Of a DNA stretch of 14,628 nucleotides, positions 12,901 to 14,628 are shown one piece after another. Source of the DNA: CAYVMN01 sp043808585 (lineage in GTDB: Bacteria > Desulfobacterota > DSM-4660 > Desulfatiglandales > Desulfatiglandaceae); the NCBI GenBank assembly GCA_043808585.1, contig JAZDES010000191.1:1-14628 (forward strand), in the 5' to 3' direction. The notes beneath the pieces were generated by a model. The model had not been told where the DNA came from. It made no database searches and worked only from the letters and a program-made list of their open reading frames with translations. A program made the position numbers and the translations under genes. Position 1 is the first letter of the stretch; every line of letters starts with the position of its first letter.

Positions 12901-12922
12901 ATAGGCACAAGGAGGATGGGAG

Positions 12923-13681
12923 ATGAAGAGACTCAAAGACAAGGTGGCTTTTCTGACAGCAGCCGCTGGCGCAGGGATCGGTAAGGCCACTGCCCGCACA
13001 TTTGCCAGAGAGGGTGCAAAGATAATCCTGACCGATGCCCACCCAAAGCGCCCCTTTTCCGTTGCCTCGGAGATTGAGAAGGAGTTTGGTGTAGAGACCC
13101 TTGCATTGCAGTGCGATGTGAATAGCCGGGAGCAGATTGAGGAGGCTATAAGTGCGGGGCTAGAAAGATTCGATCATATCCATATCCTTTTCAACAACGC
13201 CGGCATCAATCGTCTATCACCCGTTGTTGATATGAGCGACGAGGTCTGGGATCTAGTCATCAACACCTGCCTTAGGGGAACCTTTTATGTGTGCAGGGCA
13301 GTCCTCCCAACCATGATCAAGCAGAATTTCGGCCGAATCGTCAATGTCGCGTCAGTTGCCGGATTTATGGGCCTTAAGGACGGCCAGGCCCATTATTCTG
13401 CCGCAAAGGCGGGAATGATGGCATTTACGCGATGCCTCTCTCTTGAAGTAGCAAATAACCATATCACCGCAAACACCATTGCTCCAGGGTTCATATACAA
13501 TGAATTCCTTGCCCGCATTTACCCTGAAGAGGAGATAAAACGGATGAGCGAAGGCATCCCCTATCCCAGGAAGGGGACACCGGAAGATGTCGCCAATATC
13601 GCCCTGTTTTTGTGCTCTGGAGAAGGGGAGTACGTGACAGGCCAGACCATCTGCGCAACAGGCGGGAGTTTTATGCGCTAA
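12923..13681 (+). CDS. SDR-family oxidoreductase
   Basis: 252 residues; the start is fixed by AAGGAGG at 12909-12915, 7 bases before the ATG. The nucleotide loop reads TAAAGAGIG at 12-20: Ala replaces the usual first Gly of TGxxxGxG and there is one extra residue. NNAG is at 91-94, and the catalytic S144, Y158 and K162 (YSAAK) are present. Asp38 (ILTDAH) favours NAD(H). It ends TGQTICATGGSFMR, a normal SDR end. It is the only complete recognised gene on the plus strand and faces the regulator, so it may be a directly controlled target. It could serve the same pathway as a second hydroxyacyl or alcohol dehydrogenase, but the substrate is not evident. It is not closely similar in sequence to the SDR at 10833. 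Confidence 0.9.
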   Translation: MKRLKDKVAFLTAAAGAGIGKATARTFAREGAKIILTDAHPKRPFSVASEIEKEFGVETLALQCDVNSREQIEEAISAGLERFDHIHILFNNAGINRLSPVVDMSDEVWDLVINTCLRGTFYVCRAVLPTMIKQNFGRIVNVASVAGFMGLKDGQAHYSAAKAGMMAFTRCLSLEVANNHITANTIAPGFIYNEFLARIYPEEEIKRMSEGIPYPRKGTPEDVANIALFLCSGEGEYVTGQTICATGGSFMR

Positions 13682-13737
13682 CGTACAACCTTTGACTCTG
13701 CTCGTTTGTCGCCTAGGAACTTATTTCCATAATACCT

Positions 13738-13827
13738 ATGGTGATCGTGGGTAACCTGGCCCTGGCCATCATCATGGCCTTTCTCCAGCTCGCCGTATGG
13801 CTGGCCCAAAAGATGATAGGAGGTTAA
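13738..13827 (+). CDS. Possible small hydrophobic peptide (29 aa) or remnant of a membrane protein
   Basis: A 30-codon frame, beginning MVIVGNLALA and ending AQKMIGG, would form one transmembrane helix of about 20 residues with a short basic tail. Codons are GC-rich at the third position like the neighbours. The frame is open only seven codons further upstream (stop at 13714-13716), and no ribosome binding site is at a proper distance. It could be a genuine small membrane protein, the C-terminal stub of a lost transporter, or chance. It lies between two convergent genes. Confidence 0.3.
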   Translation: MVIVGNLALAIIMAFLQLAVWLAQKMIGG

Positions 13828-13842
13828 GGGGCAAACTTCACG

Positions 13843-13857
13843 ATTCGTGTAACGAAT
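13843..13857. repeat. Palindrome ATTCGT-GTA-ACGAAT between convergent genes
   Basis: A perfect 6-bp inverted repeat with a 3-base centre lies 14 bp past the stop of the minus-strand dehydrogenase. No T run follows on either strand, so a terminator role is unproven. The GTA centre and arm length match the dyad at 12575-12589. Confidence 0.4.
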
Positions 13858-13871
13858 GGGTTGCCGAGGTC

Positions 13872-14628
13872 TTAGGCTAGATAGCTCACCACGAGATCCC
13901 CCACCTCCTTGGTGGCGTACCCCATTTTACCGGCATCAAGGCTGGTCAGCTTCTCCTTCACGACCCTCTTGATTGCTCCCAGAAGCCCTGCCGCGGCAGC
14001 CTCTTCCCCTAAATGATCGAGCATCATCTGGCAAGCCACTATGGCCGCCAGGGGATTGATCTGCCCTAACCCGGCGTATTTGGGCGCCGATCCCCCCATG
14101 GGTTCAAACATGGCCGTGCCTTTGGGGTTGATGTTCCCGCCGGCTGCAATGCCCAATCCACCCTGGATTATTGCGCCGATGTCTGTGATAATGTCGCCGA
14201 ACAGGTTGCTGGTCACAATGACATCGTATTGTTCCGGGTTCTTGATCATCCACATGCAGAGGGCGTCCACATGCTGGTAATTAATGGTGATATCCGGGTA
14301 GGTCTCATGAAGTTCCTGAAATACCCTGTACCACAGGTCTGATTCGTAGATCAGGACATTGGTCTTTGCGCAGAGGGTAAGTCGCTTTTTCCCTCCTCTC
14401 CGTCTGCAATATTCATAGGCATAGCGAATGCACCGTTCGACCCCTTTGCGGGTATTGACAGACTCCTGCATGGCGATCTCATCAGGGGTCCCTTTTTTGA
14501 AAAAGCCACCCCCCCCTGCATAGATCCCTTCGGAATTCTCCCTCACCACCACGAAGTCTATATCGTACGGACTTTTGTCCTTGAGAGGGGTATAAACCCC
14601 TGGAAATAGCACCACAGGCCGGAGGTTG
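13872..14628 (-). CDS. Isocitrate/isopropylmalate dehydrogenase family, C-terminal 251 residues
   Basis: The frame is open to the right edge: upstream of the GTG at 14615 it still reads NLRP, giving NLRPVVLFPGVYTP, a family-typical stretch, so the true start lies outside the window. Family marks: VVRENSEGIYAG, AKTNVLIYESDLWYRVF, and the signature NLFGDIITDIGAIIQGGLGI. These enzymes oxidise and decarboxylate (R)-malate-type acids using a divalent metal. The cofactor loop is GSAPKYAG (K and Y codons at 14076-14081), like the Lys344-Tyr345 pair of NADP-dependent E. coli isocitrate dehydrogenase, whereas NAD-type isopropylmalate dehydrogenases have Asp-Ile. The His before GSAP is Gly here (EPMGGSAP). 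Substrate unknown; a dicarboxylic intermediate of the neighbouring pathway is possible. It converges with the plus-strand SDR. Confidence 0.88.
   Translation of the reverse strand, partial: NLRPVVLFPGVYTPLKDKSPYDIDFVVVRENSEGIYAGGGGFFKKGTPDEIAMQESVNTRKGVERCIRYAYEYCRRRGGKKRLTLCAKTNVLIYESDLWYRVFQELHETYPDITINYQHVDALCMWMIKNPEQYDVIVTSNLFGDIITDIGAIIQGGLGIAAGGNINPKGTAMFEPMGGSAPKYAGLGQINPLAAIVACQMMLDHLGEEAAAAGLLGAIKRVVKEKLTSLDAGKMGYATKEVGDLVVSYLA

Larger units (their letters stand above)
12432..12922. other. 491-bp divergent regulatory region
   Basis: No gene is convincing here. The left 160 bp hold two back-to-back promoter-like sequences and two operator-like dyads, listed separately. The middle, about 12660-12815, holds scattered copies of TTTGCG (12715, 12764, 12805) and an inverted copy, CTCGCAA at 12666-12672 facing TTGCGAG at 12716-12722, which look like degenerate repeat remains. 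The right end has a heptamer array and the ribosome site of the plus-strand SDR. An 86-codon minus frame across the middle begins inside the heptamer array and resembles no family I know. Confidence 0.6.

Overview
The window looks like a catabolic accessory region of an anaerobic bacterium, most likely one of the former Deltaproteobacteria (Desulfobacterota, sulfate-reducing or syntrophic). This placement is an inference from gene content (many CoA-linked enzymes, a DUF35-partnered thiolase, a fused family I CoA-transferase) and from the unusual 7-bp-period repeats between genes. No rRNA or marker gene is present to prove it.

Layout. From about 12430 down to 1, every gene is on the minus strand. 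Reading in the direction of transcription: an XRE-cupin regulator; then SDR dehydrogenase, acyl-CoA dehydrogenase and DUF35 protein joined by two ATGA overlaps; an SCP-x type thiolase; a fused family I CoA-transferase; a MITE-like inverted-repeat element; an amidohydrolase; an alpha-methylacyl-CoA racemase-like protein; a nitroreductase; a MaoC-like pair; an acyl-CoA ligase; and the first 54 codons of a crotonase. To the right of the regulator is a 491-bp region with two back-to-back promoter-like sequences and two operator-like dyads. A second SDR follows on the plus strand, then a very short hydrophobic ORF, then the C-terminal part of an isocitrate/isopropylmalate-type dehydrogenase on the minus strand that runs off the right edge.

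How the genes fit together. Ligase, racemase-like protein, acyl-CoA dehydrogenase, MaoC hydratase, SDR and SCP-x/DUF35 thiolase form a plausible complete beta-oxidation round for an alpha-branched or ring-bearing acyl-CoA. The set resembles the peroxisomal (R)-specific branched-chain route and actinobacterial steroid side-chain degradation. It also resembles the benzylsuccinate (bbs) beta-oxidation module. The family I CoA-transferase-like fusion and the amidohydrolase suggest additional hydrolysis, decarboxylation or CoA-transfer steps. The substrate cannot be read from the sequence.

Points that stand out: the acyl-CoA dehydrogenase is split by a one-base frameshift in a G4 run and has Asp where the family's catalytic Glu usually sits; several unrelated intergenic repeat families all share a strict 7-bp period, and one (GATTGNN) shows the same orientation relative to genes at five sites; a 205-bp terminal-inverted-repeat element lies inside the cluster; and the isocitrate/isopropylmalate-type dehydrogenase carries an NADP-type Lys-Tyr signature but lacks the usual His before it.
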